From the NCBI GenBank assembly GCA_948567375.1, contig OX419760.1:49972001-50036000 (forward strand): DNA of 64,000 nt, in the 5' to 3' direction. The notes under the pieces are model-generated. The model saw only the letters and a program-made list of their open reading frames with translations, was not told the origin of the DNA and ran no database searches. Below are positions 12,246 to 24,449 of this stretch, piece by piece. Source of the stretch: Lunularia cruciata. Taxonomy: Eukaryota; Streptophyta; Marchantiopsida; Lunulariales; Lunulariaceae. Position 1 is the stretch's first letter. Each line of letters starts with the position of its first letter. The position numbers were made by a program, and so were the translations under genes.

Positions 12246-14219
12246 TATTCCCCCTATCGCTAGTTGGTGACGTCCTCATCACCATGGAAGCTTCAAACTC
12301 CTAGAAAGCCATTTATGCATTTTAGAGTTGAGAAAGAGGCTCCTAAGTGGCATCATGAAGGCAATACCCTTTACAAAGGACTTTGTACTCCATATACTAT
12401 TGGTGGATATGTTGAATATAACAATGTGCAAGGATATTATCAACTTCATACTCCTCATGATCATTGATATGTACGAAAGGAGGAGGAGGTAGGACATGAG
12501 AGGAAAAGGAAGATGGATTAGAAACAAAGGGTTTCAACTTGGAAATATGAAAGTCAGGGTGGATTTTCATATGACAAAGCAAGGCAAGTCAATAAGCAAT
12601 TGGAAAAATGACTTGGGTGACATCAAATGGACCTATCTAATTAGGAGCAAGTTTACAAACTTGGGTACCAAGTGAGAGAGGTAGGTTATTAGAAGAAAAT
12701 ATGACCTTATCACCAAGTTGAAAGGTGAGATCATGATGATATTGGTCCACATATTGTTTTTGACAATTTTGAGTACCAAGGAGATGAGATTTGGCCTATT
12801 GTAAGGATTGGGATATTGTGGTCAAAAAGGTGGAAGTATGAGGGACACAAAATGGAGGAGGAGCAAGAAAGGAATCTAGAACAAGTGTGTCTTGGCCAAA
12901 ATTCAGGAAGAAGTGAGAGAATCCGGTGCTTGCTTGTTTGGAATTATTGTAAGCAAACTTAGCAACTACAAGACATTCATCTTAAATAGTATATTAACAT
13001 TAATAAAGGCACAAACCATATCTTTCAAGGTGTGATTCTCATGTTTAATTTGTCTATCAATTTGAGGATGATAGGTCATGGAAAAAAGTAAGCTTGGCAT
13101 TGAGTATCTAGAAGAGTGCTTGCCAAAAATTTCTAGTGAATCAAGGATCACGATCGGTAATGACTACATAAAGCATTCCATGATGCTTGAAGACATTGTC
13201 AAAGTAGATTTGCCCCAATGTTGGAGCATCCACTATATCACAGGTTTATGCCAAATGTATTTGCTTACTCGTCTTATCCACAAACATCACAATTTTTGTG
13301 TGCACTTGCTTTGTCTTGGGCAAGGAGGTGATGAGATCTTAGCTCAAGTGTTCCCCTCGAGCAGATGATATGAGAAGTGGTTGAAGGAGTCCACTTGTTT
13401 CTAATTGTTAGCCTTGTTGTGCTAGCAACTCTCACAAGACTGGACAAACTCTCAAACATCTAATGCCATGTTGGGCCACCACCATTGGCATTGTAGGGTA
13501 CCCAAGGTCTTGTCTACATCCATGTGACAAGTAATTTGTAAGTCATGGGTTTCTTGAAGGCACACAAGTCATAGATGTCCCTTGGCTAGAACAAAGATCT
13601 AGTTCTCATAGAATAAAAGGCCATCCTTGAAGGAGAAAGTGTTGTTTTCCTAGTTGTGGTTGCAAGACAACCTTATACCATCTGAAAAAAGGGGTCTTGT
13701 TGTAAAATTATCCTAAACTCAATTTTGACTTTTGTGTCAACTAACATTGTTGTAATTGCCGTCATGATGAGAGGAAGAGACTTAAAGTCAGGTCATTGTG
13801 ATAAGGCATCAGGGATGACATCAAAACTATTGGGTTTATACTCAAGTTTGAGGTCAAACAATTGTAATTGTTCCTCCTATCAATGATATTGACTCTTCAT
13901 GTGCTCCAAATATAATGTTTGCTACAAGGGTTTGTGATTGGTTTGCATAATCACTTGTTTCTCCAAGAGATAATGCCTCCATACCTTGGTGGCATAAACC
14001 ATTGCTAGTTATTCTTGATCTTAAGCAAAGGAATTCCTTCCTATGGTGTTTAGTCAGCAAGACACAAAGGCAATAGGATATAACCCATCTGGAAATTCTT
14101 GTTGCAACACAACTCCAATGGCAAAAGTAGATGATCAAGGCCATTACTAATAGACCACACAAGGTAGTTGAGAATCATATTGGTTGAAGAATGGGTCTTC
14201 AAGACACCATATGTTTCAG
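12246..14219 (-). pseudogene. Ty3/gypsy chromovirus pol 3' half (RNase H, integrase, chromodomain), tandem copy 1
   Basis: Reading the minus strand from 14219 leftward: an RNase H/connection segment at 13854-14162, integrase at about 12750-13600 (broken) and a chromodomain-linked tail at 12300-12582 (FHISKLKPF, EEYEVDNILAH, then W-K-related segments). Many stops and frame changes. It is the duplicate of 16014-17959 and begins abruptly within the RNase H region at the duplication joint, so it never was a complete element by itself. Confidence 0.82.
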
Positions 14220-14692
14220 ATATGGTATATTGTAAAGAAAGATATAATAATAAGCATGGCTATAATTTTATATTTAGACCTCTATAATAAACCATTCAAA
14301 ATTTTGCATATATATTCAAAGCTTTATTTATGATATAATTATCAGTTTTGTGAATTGAAAGTTTTCTTTAAGTTATATTATGATTTCCTTTCAGCTTCAT
14401 TTATGAGATATTTTTCAGTTTCTTGCATTTTCTATATATATAATGGTGAATGTTATTCATTTTCTCTATTGTTGTAGGTTGGTAAAGATTTTTCTTGAGT
14501 ATCGAGATTGTATGTCAAAATGTGTGATATTTCATCTTAGATTAGGTAAAATATTATTTTAAGTTATGAATAAAAATAATTATATTTTAATTTCAGAATT
14601 AATCATGTTAATTTCCCGTGGTTATGACATTTTTGCTCTTGTACAGTAAAATGCTCTAGAGATCCTTTAACCCTCCTTTGCACCAATTTTGA

Positions 14693-14724
14693 TTTAGAGC
14701 TAACACCAATGTGTTAGCTCTAAA
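14693..14724. repeat. Perfect 14-bp inverted repeat, 4-nt loop
   Basis: TTTAGAGCTAACAC, then CAAT, then the exact reverse complement GTGTTAGCTCTAAA. It lies at the right edge of the segment found in tandem copy 2 but not in copy 1, so it may mark an insertion or deletion boundary. Confidence 0.8.
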
Positions 14725-15505
14725 TATAGCAAGTAACCAAAGTGATTATAATATTACTACAATTAGTGCTAAACATTTAAATTTAAATATAACCATAAAT
14801 AATAGAAACATAATTATAATTAATATTAAATACTCAAAAGTAGAATATAAATTAATTAATATCTGGATCTGGATGGATATAAATTTGGTGAATTGTTATT
14901 GCTCCACATTTTTGCTGTTGCTAACTATGCATGAGAAAGCAAAGACAATATAGTCTCCCATATTGCTCCTCTCTAAAATTTTAGTAAAACCAAATTAAAC
15001 CAACTTAATATAGCCTACATTTAAGAACTACTTTTGATGCAATGTTTATATTTTTTTTCTTAAACATAGAAATCTCTCATAATAAAGACAAGTTCTTTTA
15101 TTGTGCTCCATTTGTTCACTCGCACCATACTTCCATCCAAAGTTGTTTGCTTGCATAATTTCAAAAGTTGATAGTTCATAAGTAAGCTAAACTTTGATTC
15201 AACTTTTGCAATGATTGGTTATCTCTTGTCCTTTGTAAAATTAGAATAGATATAACAAGTTTTCTTCCAAATGCATTATTTGTAATTTGGGAATTTCCTA
15301 TTACAAAGTTGACCATATGATAAACCTATTGGTTAGAACATGTAAATATTGCTAAATTTTACTATATTATTGATCACTTCCATCATGTCAATCTTATCCA
15401 TAGTTTTTTTGTCTTGTTGAAGATGTTATTGGGGTGAATGCATGCAATTTCTATAGAGATCTATATATATTCTTCATTGTAGTCTAATGTCATGTACACA
15501 AATCT

Positions 15506-16013
15506 TGTAAAAGATAGATGAGAGAAATAGTAGAGTGGAAGATCGGAGTGAAAGATCACATTGGTACTCTTGAATGAGTAAAGCTCTAAATGCCTAGCAT
15601 GAGCTTGGGTTTTGGTATCTATAGGGAAGCATACAAGGCTCTTGAGAAGCTTCTCAAACATGTTTTCTAAAAGTCACTTTCTTAGAGTGCAAGCCAAGTT
15701 AACTAGGAAGTTTCTCAAGAAATTTCCTTCTAGAAACCATCTACTTGGCATGCAAGCTAAGCTAGTTAAGAAGCTTCCCAAGAATTTTCTTTTTGGAACC
15801 ACCTATTTGGTATGCAAGCTAAGCTAGCTAAGAAACTTCCCAAGAAACTTCTTCCTAGAAGTCACCACTTGGCATACACATTACCCAATATTTGGAAGGT
15901 ACCAAATAGTTTCTTGAATGCTTCTAGAATATTTTTATAATTCTTGGCTAATTTGGCCTATTTGTTATATTTTTAGTCTTGACTTACTCATTGGTAAACT
16001 CCATATTGTTACA
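15506..16013 (-). repeat. LTR of element A (3' LTR), 508 bp
   Basis: Bounded by TGTAAAAG on the left (plus strand) and GTTACA on the right, so TG...CA termini on either strand. The polypurine tract (minus strand AGGGGGAATA) abuts the right edge. It contains GAAGCTTC-type palindromes and TTCTAGAATATT, a near-perfect heat-shock-element core. It is longer than the element's 5' LTR (366 bp), mainly through extra copies of the palindromic repeat block. Confidence 0.82.
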
Positions 16014-19000
16014 TATTCCCCCTATCGCTAGTTGGTGACGTCCTCATCACCATGGAAGCTTCAAACTCCTAGATGACCATTTGTGCATTTTAAAGATGAG
16101 AAAGAGGCTCCCAATTGGCATCATGAAGGCAATACCCTTTCCAAAGGACTTTGTATTTTGTACACTGTTGGTGGATATGTTGAATGTGGCAATGTGCAAG
16201 GATATGATCAACTTCATACTCCTCATGATCATTGATAGGTACGACAAGAGGAGGAGGTGGGATATGGGAGCAAAAGGAAGATGGATTAGAAACATATGGT
16301 TTCAACTTGGAAATATGAAAGACAATGTGGATTTGCAATAAGCAAAAAAAAAATTTTGGGTGATATCAAATGGACCTATCCAATTAGGAGAGGGTTTACA
16401 GACTTGGGTACCAAGTGAGAGATGTAGGTTATTAGAAGGAAACATCACCTTATCACCAAGTTGAAAGGAGAGATCACGATGATGTTAGTCCACATATTGT
16501 TTTGACAATTTTGAGTAACAAGGAGATGAGATTTGGCCTGTTGTAAGGATTGGGATATTGTGGTCAAGAAGGTGGAAGTATGAGGGACATGAAATGTAGT
16601 AGGAGAAAGAAAGGAGTCTAGAACAAGTGGGTCTTGGCCAAAATTCAGGAAGAAGTGAGAGAATCCGGTGCTAGCTTGTTTGGAATTATTGTAAACAAAC
16701 TTAGCAACTACAAGATATTCATCCCAAATAGTATGATTAACATTGATAAAGGCACAAATCATATCTTCCAAGGTGTGATTCTCATGTTCAATATGTCTAT
16801 CAATTTGAGGATGATAGGCCGTGGAAAAAAGTAAGCTTGGTACCGAGTATCTAGAAGAGTGCTTGCCAAAAATTTCTAGTAATCAAGGATCACGATCGGA
16901 GATGACTACATAAGGCATTCCATGATGCTTGAAGACATTGTCAAAGTAGATTTGCCCCAATGTTGGAGCATCCACTATATCAAAGGTTTATGCTAAATGT
17001 ATTTGCTTACTCATCTTATCCAAAAACATCACAATTTTTGTGTGCACTTACTTTGTCTTGGGCAAGGAGGTGATGAGATCTAAGCTCAAGTGTTCCCATT
17101 GAGCAGATGATATGAGAAGTGGTTGAAGGAGTCTACTTGTTTCTGATTGTTAGCCTTGTTGTGTTAGCAGCTCTCACAAGACTGGACAAACTCTCAAACA
17201 TCTAATGTCATGTTAGGCCACCGCCATTGGAATTGTAGGGTACCCAAGGTCTTGTCTACACCCATGTGACAAGTAATTGGTAAGTCATGGGCTTCTTGAA
17301 GGCATGCAAGTCATAGATGTCCCTTGGCTAGAACAAAGATCTAGTTCTCATAGAATAAAAGGCCATCCTTGAAGGAGAAAGTGTTGTTTTCCTAGTTGTG
17401 GCTGCAAGACAACCTTATACCATCTGAAAAAAGGGGTCTTGTTGTAAAATTATCCTAAACTCAATTTGGACTTTTAGTCAATTAACATTGTTGTATTGCC
17501 GTCGTGATGAGAAGCAGAGACTTTGAGTTAGGTCACCATGATATTGCATCAGGGATGACATCAAAACTATTGGGTTTATACTCAAGTTTGAGGTCAAACA
17601 ATTGTAATTGTTCCTCCCATCAATGATGTTGACTCTTCATGTGCTCCAAATATAATGTTTGCTACAAGGGTTTGTAATTGGTTTGCATAACCACTTGTTT
17701 CTCCAAGAGATAATGCCTCCATACCTTGGTGGCATAAACCATTGCTAGTTATTCTTGATCTTAAGCAAAGGAATTCCTTCCTATGGTGTTTAGTCAGCAA
17801 GACACAAAGGCAATAGGATATAACCCATCTGGAAATTCTTGTTGCAACACAACTCCAATGGCAAAAGTAGATGATCAAGGCCATTACTAATAGACCACAC
17901 AAGGTAGTTGAGAATCATATTGGTTGAAGAATGGGTCTTCAAGACACCATATGTTTCAGCTTCTTGAATGATTCTTCATGCTTGGTGGTGCACTAAAAGC
18001 TTGAGGTCTTCCATAAGAGGTCAGTCAATGGTGTGGCCATATGAGCATAATAGTGGATGAATCATTGATAAAAGCTTATCAATCCATTAAATGCCCATAC
18101 TTTTGTGGTATCCTTTGGAGTAGGCCAATCAATAATGGCCATGATTTTCTCCTCTTCCATCTTGATCCTCTCTAATGAGATCTTACGACCCAAGAGGTTA
18201 ACTTCCTTTTTCCAAAAGGCACACTTTGACTTCTTGCAATAAAACGTCCATTGACATAGTTATCTTAGGACTTCATATATGTGATTTGCATATTGCTTCT
18301 ATCTTATTACAGATTAAAATATCATCTAAGAACACTATCATATATTGGTCCAATAGCCCATCTAACACCCAATGCATTTGATCCATGAAGACCATTGGAG
18401 CATTGGTGAGCCCAAAAAAGTTGAACTCTCCATTCAAAATGTCTTGTGCAAAAGGCAATCTTTTGCACATTATCTCTATCAATGAGAATTTTCCAATATC
18501 CAATTTGGAGATCCAGCTTGGAGAAGTATAGAGCTCCACTAAATTGATTGAGCAAGTCATCAATTCAAGGCAAAGGATATTTTTGCACATTTTCCTTATC
18601 AATGAGGATCTACCAATAGCCAATGCAAAGATCCAAATTGGACAAGTATTGTACTCCACTCAATTGATCAAGCTAGTCATCAATTTGAGGCAAGGAGTAT
18701 GCATTCTTCACCATTTCTTTATTGAGCCCATGATAACTGGTATAGAAATAAAGTCCATCCTTCTTTGGAATGAATAGTACCGATGCTCCCCAAGGAGATG
18801 TACTATGTCATATGAAATCCTTCTCCAATAACTACGTAAGAGTTATTTGCAACTCTTCCAATTCCTTTGGTGAGAGCCAATAGATTGGTCTACTCACTAG
18901 AGTACTTCTTGGCAATAACTCAATCTTGGAGATTATACCATGATTGGAGGATAATCTCTTTGACAAATCATTCGGAAACAAATCCGCAAACTCCTAAACT

Positions 19001-20909
19001 ATTTGATCCACCATTGCTTGATGAGGTTCTTGAGACTCCTTAGATTCTCCTTGTGCAATCTGCTTGATCCGTACCACAAAAATAGACATATCTTCCTCCA
19101 AAGCTTGCTCTATAGCTACTTCATTGACAAACTTCCCATCTAGGGACTTATCTTCCTTCAAACCTTGCTCTATGGCTGCTTTCTTGACAAATTTCCCATC
19201 TTGAGACTGATTATCAAAGGTGCCAAACAACCTAATTGGAAATTTGTACCTTGGTGTTGTACTTGAATTTGTTGTCAGTTCCAATCAAATTGAATCTTAT
19301 TACGTTCAAGCTAAGGCAAACCCTAAATGACATCATAGTGTAGAGGTGCCACTAAAACCTCATACACTCCAAATACTCCTTCCAATCTTGAAGGTAATTG
19401 GATGCAAGATACAAATGCAGGACTCTTTCTACCATCCGTTATCATCAATCTACTTCCAATTATTGACTTGATAGGAATACTCAATTCCTTTGTAATTGCA
19501 TAGACATGCAATTCTTTGAACTTCCAAAATCAACCAAAATCCTACAACCACAATTAGATATCATACTTTGCAAGTGAAGCAAACTTGCATAGATCAAGCC
19601 TTCAATCCCATAGGAACTAATCAAGTTCCCAATAGGCAGCTTGAAATCTCCTATTAGAATTCCTCATTTTCTGGATCATTCTGCTCTACAACCTCCATTT
19701 GGGCAATTTCTTGAGATTGCCCATTCTTGAGTGGACATTCAGCAATGCAATGTCCAACTTGACAACAATAAAAGCAACTGCTATTTTGATACAATCTTTC
19801 TCAATTTGTTGTCACAAGTGGTCTTTGTTGGATGGCATCAATCTCCATTGGTGTCGACTCCTCCACACGCGTATAATGTGCTAGTTCATTTTATGAAGGT
19901 CAAGATCAAGACCAAGTTTTTTTAATCAAGGAATCAAAATGCTTTGCTAGTTGCATGGCTTCTTCTAAGTATTTTGGTTCTTGCATAGTCACTTCTAATT
20001 TGATCTATGACTTCAAGCCCTTCACTAATCAATCCAAAGATTCACCATCCATTATATCAAGAATTTGCATAATGGTGTTTTGCAATTGCATGATGTAGCT
20101 TCTTACAGAACCAACCTTCTTCAACTCTATCAACTTATCTTGTGCAGCTCAACTTTGATCACTTGGAATCACCCAATTATTACACCCTTGAATTCTTCCC
20201 ATGTCATTATTGGTAGAAAAAATTGCCTTTTAGTTTGCTCCACTTGGAATCACTACCATAGCTTTGTTGCTCCGTCCAATTGGCTTGAAGCTACAAAAAT
20301 TTGTTTCCATACATCTTGAAGATTTGTAGCCTCAAAATAACATTCATAGTCAAATACAAAATTCTCCACTATGCTTAGGAAATTCTTGCCATCAAATAAG
20401 TTGGGTTTTGGAAATTAAATTTGGTCTTCTCCTTCTCAAAATGGTGCTCTCTCTATTTTCTCTTGTCGTTGTTGGTCTTGCTCATCCAACAATTGAGTAA
20501 AGTGCTCAATTTGTTATTGCATACCAATGATAACCTCAAGTATTGCCGCCATGGCTATTACTCTATCACACTACTCCCAATTTATCTAATTTATTTACAC
20601 ATAGATGCAACACATCCACCATTCTTCATCAACTACAATTGGAAGTTTCAAGGGTTCCTCGTGCAAGGTGATTGCATTCAAAAACATTTACCCAAAATAT
20701 GATGTGATGAATTGTGTGAAGTGATGCTTGGATAGTACTTGGATACAAAAATCCCAATGTTTTGGTAGAAATGGATTTGGTGGTCCATAAATTCCATCCA
20801 TCTCATTCTTGCTCTAGGTAATACTTGGATACAAAAATCCCAATTTTTTGGTGGAAATGGATTTGGTGGTCCATAAATTTTGTTCATCCTATTCTTGCTT
20901 TGATACTAA
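16014..20909 (-). mobile_element. Ty3/gypsy chromovirus element A, internal region (gag-pol relic)
   Basis: Read on the minus strand from right to left. Gag core lies at about 19890-20400. A CCHC zinc knuckle is intact at 19735-19776 (CFYCCQVGHCIAEC). Retropepsin remains are at about 19323-19560 (IGSRLMITDGRKS, VAPLHYD). A linker with two tandem ~20-residue repeats (SQDGKFVKKAAIEQ, SLDGKFVNEVAIEQ) is at 19080-19210. RT is at about 18273-18990 (YFSKLDLQIGYW, NAPMVFMDQM, VFLDDILI as the catalytic box). RNase H/connection is at about 17590-17960. Integrase is at 16445-17300 (YNNSKQASTGF). The chromodomain is at about 16070-16338 (EEYEVDHILAH, YKVLWKGY, ANWEPLSHL). The gag-PR-RT-RNase H-INT-chromodomain order defines a Ty3/gypsy chromovirus. 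Stops and frameshifts break it throughout. No matching target duplication was found. Confidence 0.9.
20893..20909 (-). other. Primer binding site of element A (degenerate initiator-tRNA-Met type)
   Basis: Immediately inside the 5' LTR, the minus strand reads TTAGTATCAAAGCAAG. This resembles the common plant primer site TGGTATCAGAGC, complementary to the 3' end of initiator tRNA-Met, with a few substitutions. Its position fixes 20910-21275 as the 5' LTR and confirms minus-strand orientation. Confidence 0.65.
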
Positions 20910-21275
20910 TGTAAAGGACACAAGACCAAGGAAACAAATATGAGAATGGAAGATCACATTGTGACACCTGAATGAGGAAAACTCCAAATGCTTAGCATGA
21001 GCTTTGGCTTTGGTATTTATAGGGAGTATACAAGGCTTTGAGAAGTTTCTTAAGAAGCTTACTCATAGAAGCCGCTTACTTGGCATGCAAGTTAAGCTAG
21101 TTGGAAGCTTTTAGAAGCTTCCTTCTAAAAGCTATCTCCTTGGTGTGCAAGCTAAGCTAGTCAGGAAACTTCCCAAGAAGCTTCCTATATACTTTTGGAA
21201 TATTCGAGCCTAATTTGTCCTATTTGCTACTTCATAGTCCTAACTAAATTTATTACTAAACTCCGTATTGTTACA
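20910..21275 (-). repeat. 5' LTR of element A, 366 bp
   Basis: Plus-strand edges TGTAAAGGACACAAG and CGTATTGTTACA give TG...CA ends. Related to the LTRs at 15506, 22201, 26501 and 32851. It contains GAAGCTTTTAGAAGCTTC, a heat-shock-element-like triplet array, and TTGGAATATTCG near its upstream end. It abuts gag sequence of element B on its right, so A lies next to, or was inserted into, a related copy. Confidence 0.82.
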
Positions 21276-22200
21276 ACTAAGGTATATGTCAAGATCAAGT
21301 TTTGGCAACCAATGAATCAAAGTGCTTGGCCAACAACATGGTTTGTTCCAAATTTTTGTGCTTATGCATGGTTACTTGCAATTTAGTATGTGATTTCAAA
21401 CCTCTCACAAACCAATCCAAAGCTTTGCCTTTTACTATCTTTAGAATGTCCAGTATAGTATTTTGGATTTGAGTGATGTAACTCCTCACAGAACCAATTT
21501 GCTTCAATTTTACCAATCTTGTGCAATTTGTGCAACATTTACCATTTGGAATCTCCCAATTATTGTACTCTTGAATCTTTCCAATGTTGAGATTGGAGCA
21601 AAAATTTCCATTGAGCTTGGTCTACATACAATTGCCACCATAGTTTTGCCACTCTGTCTAATTAGCTTGAAACCAAGAGAATACATCTTTGTTCATCTAG
21701 GAAATTTGAAGCTTCAAACTAATATTAGCAATAAAACATAAAATGCTCTACTACACTTGGTAGATTATTGCTTTCAAATACCTTTGCCTTTGGAAACTCA
21801 ACTCAATCTTCTCATTCTCAAAACAGTGCTCTCTCTACTTGCCCTTATTGTTGACTATCATAATCTCTCTCTTCCAAAAATGGAGTAAGATGTTCAACCA
21901 ATTAATACATAGCAATAACTTTAGGCATTTCCACCATGATTATTACTCTACCAAACTACCTACTTGTGATTTTCTAAGTTAACATATAGAGGAAACAAGT
22001 TCATTCTTCTCCACATGTTACTATCAAAAGAATCAATGGTTCTTTGAACAAGCTGATTATGTTCAAAAAATTCAACCCAAAACACGAAATGATGAATTGC
22101 AAGAAATGAGTACATGGATATACAAATCCCAATGGTTTCCAAGAAATGGAATTTGGTGGTCCATAGATTTCCACCCATCCCATTCCAACTCTAATATCAA
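21276..22200 (-). pseudogene. Gag relic of a second family member (element B)
   Basis: The minus strand at 21295-21516 encodes GSVRSYITQIQNTILDI and ALDWFVRGLKSHTKL, matching the gag core of elements A and E (same blocks near 19950-20120 and 30400-30540). The gag start lies further right and is preceded by a primer-site-like TTGATATTAGAGTTGG next to the LTR at 22201. The pol portion is absent because element A's 5' LTR cuts in at 21275. Confidence 0.75.
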
Positions 22201-22653
22201 TCTAAAAGGCAAAGGAGAGAAATAATTGAATAAAAGATCACATCAGAGTTCTCTCAAATGAGGAAAAACTCCAAATACCTCACTTGAGCTTAGGCTTTGG
22301 TATTTAAAGGTAAATTAGATATAAATTTCCCAATAAGCTCTCGAGGAAGGTTCATTCTAGAAGTTGCCTTTCTTGGAGTGCAAGCTAAGCTAGCCATTTT
22401 ACTTGGCATGCAATCTAAGCTAGTTGTAAACTTGGCTTATAAGTTACGCAACCCCTAGAAAGTTCTTAGAAGCTTCTCACCAAGAAGCTTCCTAGATGCT
22501 TCTAGAGAATTCTTAGATTTTCTTAGATAGATGCTAGTTCTACCTATTTTTAATTACATTTAGCTCCTAATAACTCCATATTAGATTTTGCTTACTCCAT
22601 TTAGCTCCTACTAACTCTATATTAGCTTTTGCTTACTCCATATTATTATAACA
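22201..22653 (-). repeat. 5' LTR of element B, about 453 bp
   Basis: Aligned with the family LTRs. The right edge reads CCATATTATTATAACA and the left TCTAAAAGGCAAAGG (TG changed to TC). It holds GAAGCTTC-type repeats near 22460-22500 and a TATTTAAAG TATA-like element in plus orientation near 22300. Boundaries are less certain than for the other LTRs because the left terminal dinucleotide is mutated. Confidence 0.7.
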
Positions 22654-22706
22654 TTCCCTCAAGAAGGAAGAAACATACTACAATAGATTACACATGGATC
22701 CTAATG

Positions 22707-23248
22707 TGTAATGTTCTAAGGACAAGAGAACTCTCAAGAGAATCCAAGAGAAGAAACACAAGGCTTCATCCTTGAATACTCCAATGCCACAAAGGAGCAC
22801 ATTGTCTTTATTATATAGTAAAGAAGATCCACTCAAAGGAAGCTCCACCTTGGATCAGATGAATGTATTGGTGACATGTCAATCCTTGCCCTATCTGGTT
22901 GGTCAAACAAGTTTGACTAGAAGGAGTCTTTGTGGAATCTTCCTATAGGAAGCTTAGACTAGCATAGGTAAAGTACCATTGGAAAACTCTTGATGAGAAA
23001 AACATGGGAGAAAAGCCAATATCTCTTGATTCAAAGGGATGAATCTTAACATTTTGAGGCCTAATTCATCCGTTTAAGCCTCTAAAATTTGCTTTAAAGG
23101 TTTTAGGGTATTTTCATCCTCTACCTTATTAGTGGAAATACTCTTTTGGTGACACCTCTATCTACTTAGACTATCATATATAAAATTCTTCTATAATTAC
23201 CAAGCCAATTTCCACCTCTAGATAATATATTGAGCTAATGGCATTACA
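22707..23248 (-). repeat. Solo LTR of the element C family with 5-bp target site duplication
   Basis: The reverse complement matches the LTRs of element C (33570-34154 and 40659-41263) from end to end: tgtaatgttctaaggacaag at one end, gagctaatggcattaca at the other. It is flanked by perfect direct repeats TAATG at 22702-22706 and 23249-23253, the 5-bp duplication typical of Ty3/gypsy integrase. No internal sequence remains, so the element was reduced to one LTR by recombination. Confidence 0.92.
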
Positions 23249-23760
23249 TAATGCAAGTATATTAACTTTTCAATTGACTAATGGTTCCTCAAGTTATGGT
23301 TATCAATCAAGAATAAGTTTTAGGAAGCACAAGTTCAAGTCCAAGCATTTGTGCTTGTGGCCTATTGAGAAAAATACGTTAACTCCATGCAAAAAATAGT
23401 TTTTCATAGATAAATATTAGCATGAATTCCAATAAAAGTTAGATAGATTTTGTATGATGCAAGGAGAGAAGAAGTCTTTTATAATCATTGGGTGATCATG
23501 CTTGCAAAATTTATGAATGTACAAGAAATATTTAGTTCTAACAAGAATATATGGCTTCCTTATAAAGACAAGTTTATTAAGCCATATGGTTTGACAACTA
23601 TTTTTTTGAGAAACACAATAATATTTCATATTGGAAGGTACATATGTAGTTCTAAAGAAATTTTCTTAGAGTGGTAGGGCTACTATTGCAAGTAATAGAG
23701 TAGCTCCATGTCATGGAAGACAAGGTGATAGAAGATCCACACCTTGTAGGGGTGTAGTAT
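23249..23760. other. About 500 bp between solo LTR and next LTR; nothing recognised
   Basis: AT-rich, with short open frames that match no family. Its last 15 bases (gtaggggtgtagtat) are purine-rich and directly precede an LTR start, as a polypurine tract would, so it could be the 3' tail of a lost element. This is only suggestive. Confidence 0.5.
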
Positions 23761-24449
23761 TGTAACACCATTTGTGCATGTGTGTGGTATTGTGATATTT
23801 AGCTTGGTATTACAAATACTTTAGGGATATTATTTATAGAGAGAATAAAGATCGTTCTATATTAGTCATGATTAGCTAAAGTTGGTCATAGCTAAGATAG
23901 AGGGGACCTTACTTAGAGGAAGTGGAAAAGATGAGCACCACTATTTTGGATTCTATTGTATTGACTTGATATTATTCCTAGATGTTTGGCTTTGAGAAAA
24001 GAGTTGAGAACTCTTGGGTCCATAAACCTTTTTGTTTTGGATTCTTCTTTAATTCAAGGATAGCCCATGTGAAGGAATCCTTGACTTAGTGGTTGGGTCA
24101 AGACAAGACCATATGCTTAAAATAATATTCCTATGAGGATGGATATTCCTTTAGCTTTTTGACTTTATTTGACTTTTAGCCTAGTAACTTGAGTTATTCC
24201 AATAATTAGTTACTTTGGTACATAATTATTTCACAAATATATAAACTAGAGGTGAGGAGGTGCTCACCATCTTTTCATTTGCAACTATCTCTCTCTCATT
24301 GAGTTCTTTAGTGAGCAATGTATTGAGTCTTGGAGTGTTAGACTTGGAAGAGTATGATGGAGTTGGGGTTCCTTGTCTTTTTAGTCCATGGTGCACTATC
24401 ATAATAACCATTAGAGGTTCATCCTAAGTGAGAGACATGCCGGCTCACA
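23761..24449 (+). repeat. LTR of the F family, 689 bp (left copy)
   Basis: Begins TGTAACACCATTTGTGC and ends CCGGCTCACA. Aligns over its full length with 26979-27695 and has the TG...CA ends of an LTR. TATAAACTAGAGG near 24240 is a likely TATA region, followed by the transcribed part. It stands upstream of the F internal region in plus orientation. A clear primer binding site could not be recognised after it. Confidence 0.85.

Larger units (their letters stand above)
10569..14229. repeat. Segmental tandem duplication, copy 1 (about 3.66 kb)
   Basis: This stretch is repeated in direct orientation at 14230-17959. Both copies start with AAAGATATAATA followed by gcatggctataat and end with the block ccatatgtttcag (near 14219 and 17959). 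Each unit contains, left to right, ~1.2 kb of AT-rich flanking DNA, one LTR, and the minus-strand chromodomain, integrase and RNase H portions of a Ty3/gypsy element. Because non-element flanking DNA is included, the duplication must have followed the insertion. Copy 1 contains a short (TA)n run near 10764-10779 and lacks about 85-90 bases present in copy 2. Confidence 0.88.
14230..17959. repeat. Segmental tandem duplication, copy 2 (about 3.73 kb)
   Basis: Direct duplicate of 10569-14229, with similarity evident by eye along its whole length. It is continuous on its right with the RT, protease and gag parts of element A, so copy 2 is the original locus and copy 1 the added copy, or an unequal exchange produced both. 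It carries about 85-90 extra bases at roughly 14620-14710 relative to copy 1, ending in a perfect hairpin. Confidence 0.88.
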
